Of a DNA stretch of 34,584 bases, positions 33,689 to 34,584 are shown in pieces. The stretch is taken from positions 1-34,584 of the forward strand of contig NZ_QWLM01000023.1 of assembly GCF_003515945.1 (NCBI RefSeq), written 5' to 3'. The translations under genes and the position numbers were made by a program. Under the pieces are notes generated by a model. That model made no database searches. It had not been told where the DNA came from and was given only the letters and a program-made list of their open reading frames with translations. The DNA comes from Dermacoccus abyssi (GTDB lineage Bacteria; Actinomycetota; Actinomycetes; Actinomycetales; Dermatophilaceae). Within the stretch, counting starts at the first letter, position 1; the number at the start of each line of letters is the position of its first letter.

Positions 33689-34277
33689 TCAAGGCTTGCG
33701 GTGCGCCGTGATGCGCTGCGCCATGTGCATCGCCGTGTTCCACAGCAGCCCGTCGATGTGGTCGACGCCGAGGGTGGCGCGGATCTGCTCGGCCGCGTCG
33801 TCCGCCGTCAGGCCGCAGTGCTCCACGGCGTAGAGCAGCGCGACGGAGGGCGTTCGGTGGTGGGCGTGCACGCAGTGCAGGAAGACGGTGTGTCCCTCCG
33901 CCCGAAGCTCGGCCACGGTGTCGGCGGCGTCGTTCAGCGCTGCCGCGAGGTCGTTGTGCGTGCTCGGATCGTCGGAGTCGACGATCCAGTACTCGACGTG
34001 CCGCGCGGGGTGGTTGCCCCCGCCGAACCGGCGCAGCCTCGTCTCCCGGTTCTCCTGGGAGCCGATTCGCGAGAGGCTGACGACGGCGTCAGCCTGCGTG
34101 TGCGCGAGGGCCGTCTGGGTGCCCAGGTGCAGGCCCTCGTCGAAGGATGCCGGGGCGTCGAGTGCTCGACCGCCCGGTGAGGGCTCGATCTCGCGCAGTG
34201 GCCAGGCGCCCGGCTGCGTTTCGCCGGCGGTTCGCAGAGCGAGCTCGACGAGATCGCGCACCGCCGGTCTCGACGAC
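33689..34277 (-). pseudogene. Dual-specificity phosphatase-like domain, N-terminus lost
   Basis: The recognisable frame runs from about codon RPAVRDLVELALRTAGETQP at 34277 to the stop at 33689. It has ADAVVSLSRIG, VEYWIVDSDDP and the phosphatase loop FLHCVHAHHRTPSVALLYA, equivalent to HCxxxxxR of dual-specificity phosphatases. In actinobacteria this domain is often linked to ADP-ribosylglycohydrolase proteins (recall). Upstream of about 34280 the frame runs into an unrelated plus-strand gene fragment with different codon use, so the N-terminal part appears replaced. No sound start is seen. Confidence 0.6.
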
Positions 34278-34282
34278 GTTCC

Positions 34283-34520
34283 AGAGCAAGTAGCTCGTTT
34301 AGCCGTAAGCGATCCCATAGCTGAGCTTGAAAGGCGCATAGACCAGCGATCGGGTGTGGAGGCCGCGTTCGATTTCCTTGCGCTCGAGCCGAGGCTAGGC
34401 GTTCGGTCAGCCGATGTGCTGCGCTGCCGTGCTGGCATTGAGGAAGCGGAGGAGATGACTCTCGACGAGATCGGCAAACGTTATGGGCTCATCACAAACG
34501 AGGGTGTAGCGGTGGGGTGA
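34283..34520 (+). pseudogene. Broken gene fragment with a sigma-region-4-like helix
   Basis: The plus-strand frame ending at TGA 34518-34520 reads VARLAVSDPIAELERRIDQR, then SGVEAAFDFLALEPRLGVRS and, near the end, TLDEIGKRYGLI, like the -35-binding helix of sigma factors (TLxEIGxxxG). Codons such as TTA, GTA, ATA, CTT and AAA are frequent, unlike neighbours, which suggests foreign origin. The match breaks off after GKRYGLI at about 34490. Both ends look truncated by rearrangement. It might instead be a small DNA-binding protein of a plasmid or phage. Confidence 0.45.
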
Positions 34521-34584
34521 GCGGGATCGGCGCGTCGGTGCGGGGGTAGGGGTGGTCGCGTTGGACGGGTTCACCGGCTTCCAA
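34492..34584 (-). CDS. Possible C-terminal end of a leftward gene (partial at window edge)
   Basis: An open minus-strand frame enters from the right edge and stops at TGA 34492-34494. Its end reads EAGEPVQRDHPYPRTDAPIP then LTPPLHPRL. It is Pro/Arg-rich and GC-biased. The stop lies where the sigma-like fragment breaks, so it may be the edge of an inserted element. No family recognised. Confidence 0.35.
   Translation of the reverse strand: MEAGEPVQRDHPYPRTDAPIPLTPPLHPRL

Overview
The window is GC-rich DNA from an actinobacterium, probably a Micrococcales relative such as the Dermacoccus/Intrasporangium group. The support is GC-biased codon use, frequent GTG starts, a malate synthase G closest to the mycobacterial type, an ECF sigma-K/RskA pair and an Acr3-type arsenic operon. 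Genus-level placement is inference only.

Positions 1-2990 are an insertion-sequence graveyard. The end of an IS256-like element (1-98) sits inside an IS30-like transposase remnant (about 99-430). That remnant sits inside an IS3 element (about 431-1413), which in turn breaks a second type of IS3 element (1414-1832). Matching right-hand pieces of both IS3 types recur in the opposite orientation at 2653-2987, so a short island (1833-2650) with one acidic protein gene lies between inverted IS halves. Positions 3034-4579 hold a PIG-L family deacetylase and a GNAT acetyltransferase.

Positions 4867-8584 are a four-gene osmoprotectant ABC transporter (permease, ATPase with CBS domains, permease, binding lipoprotein). 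Then comes arsenic resistance (arsR divergent from acr3-arsC), a MoxR/VWA pair, a YhgE/Pip-like membrane protein and a SRPBCC protein. A leftward group follows: small membrane protein, threonine dehydratase, alpha/beta hydrolase, malate synthase G. After it come a zinc-ribbon/serine-rich membrane protein, then leftward amylosucrase, Fur-type regulator and catalase, then a rightward polysaccharide-deacetylase-like lipoprotein. TerC (27402-28397) is preceded by a probable yybP-ykoY manganese riboswitch whose 3' hairpin covers the ribosome binding site.

The most coherent system lies at 28444-32233: a membrane-anchored sulfite-oxidase-fold molybdoenzyme, a secreted fasciclin lipoprotein (MPT83-like) and, convergent with them, rskA and sigK. 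All three transcription units carry the same promoter, CCATCC, a spacer of exactly 16, then CGAAC(A/C). This matches the recalled mycobacterial SigK consensus. The molybdoenzyme promoter sits so close to its ATG that the transcript should be leaderless.

The right edge holds an HNH endonuclease with a coupled 30-codon leader ORF, a truncated phosphatase-like gene with an in-frame stop, and a broken fragment with a sigma-region-4-like helix, all suggesting another rearranged accessory region. Two dispersed hairpin repeats (8642 and 10623) lie between convergent genes and differ by a compensatory base pair.
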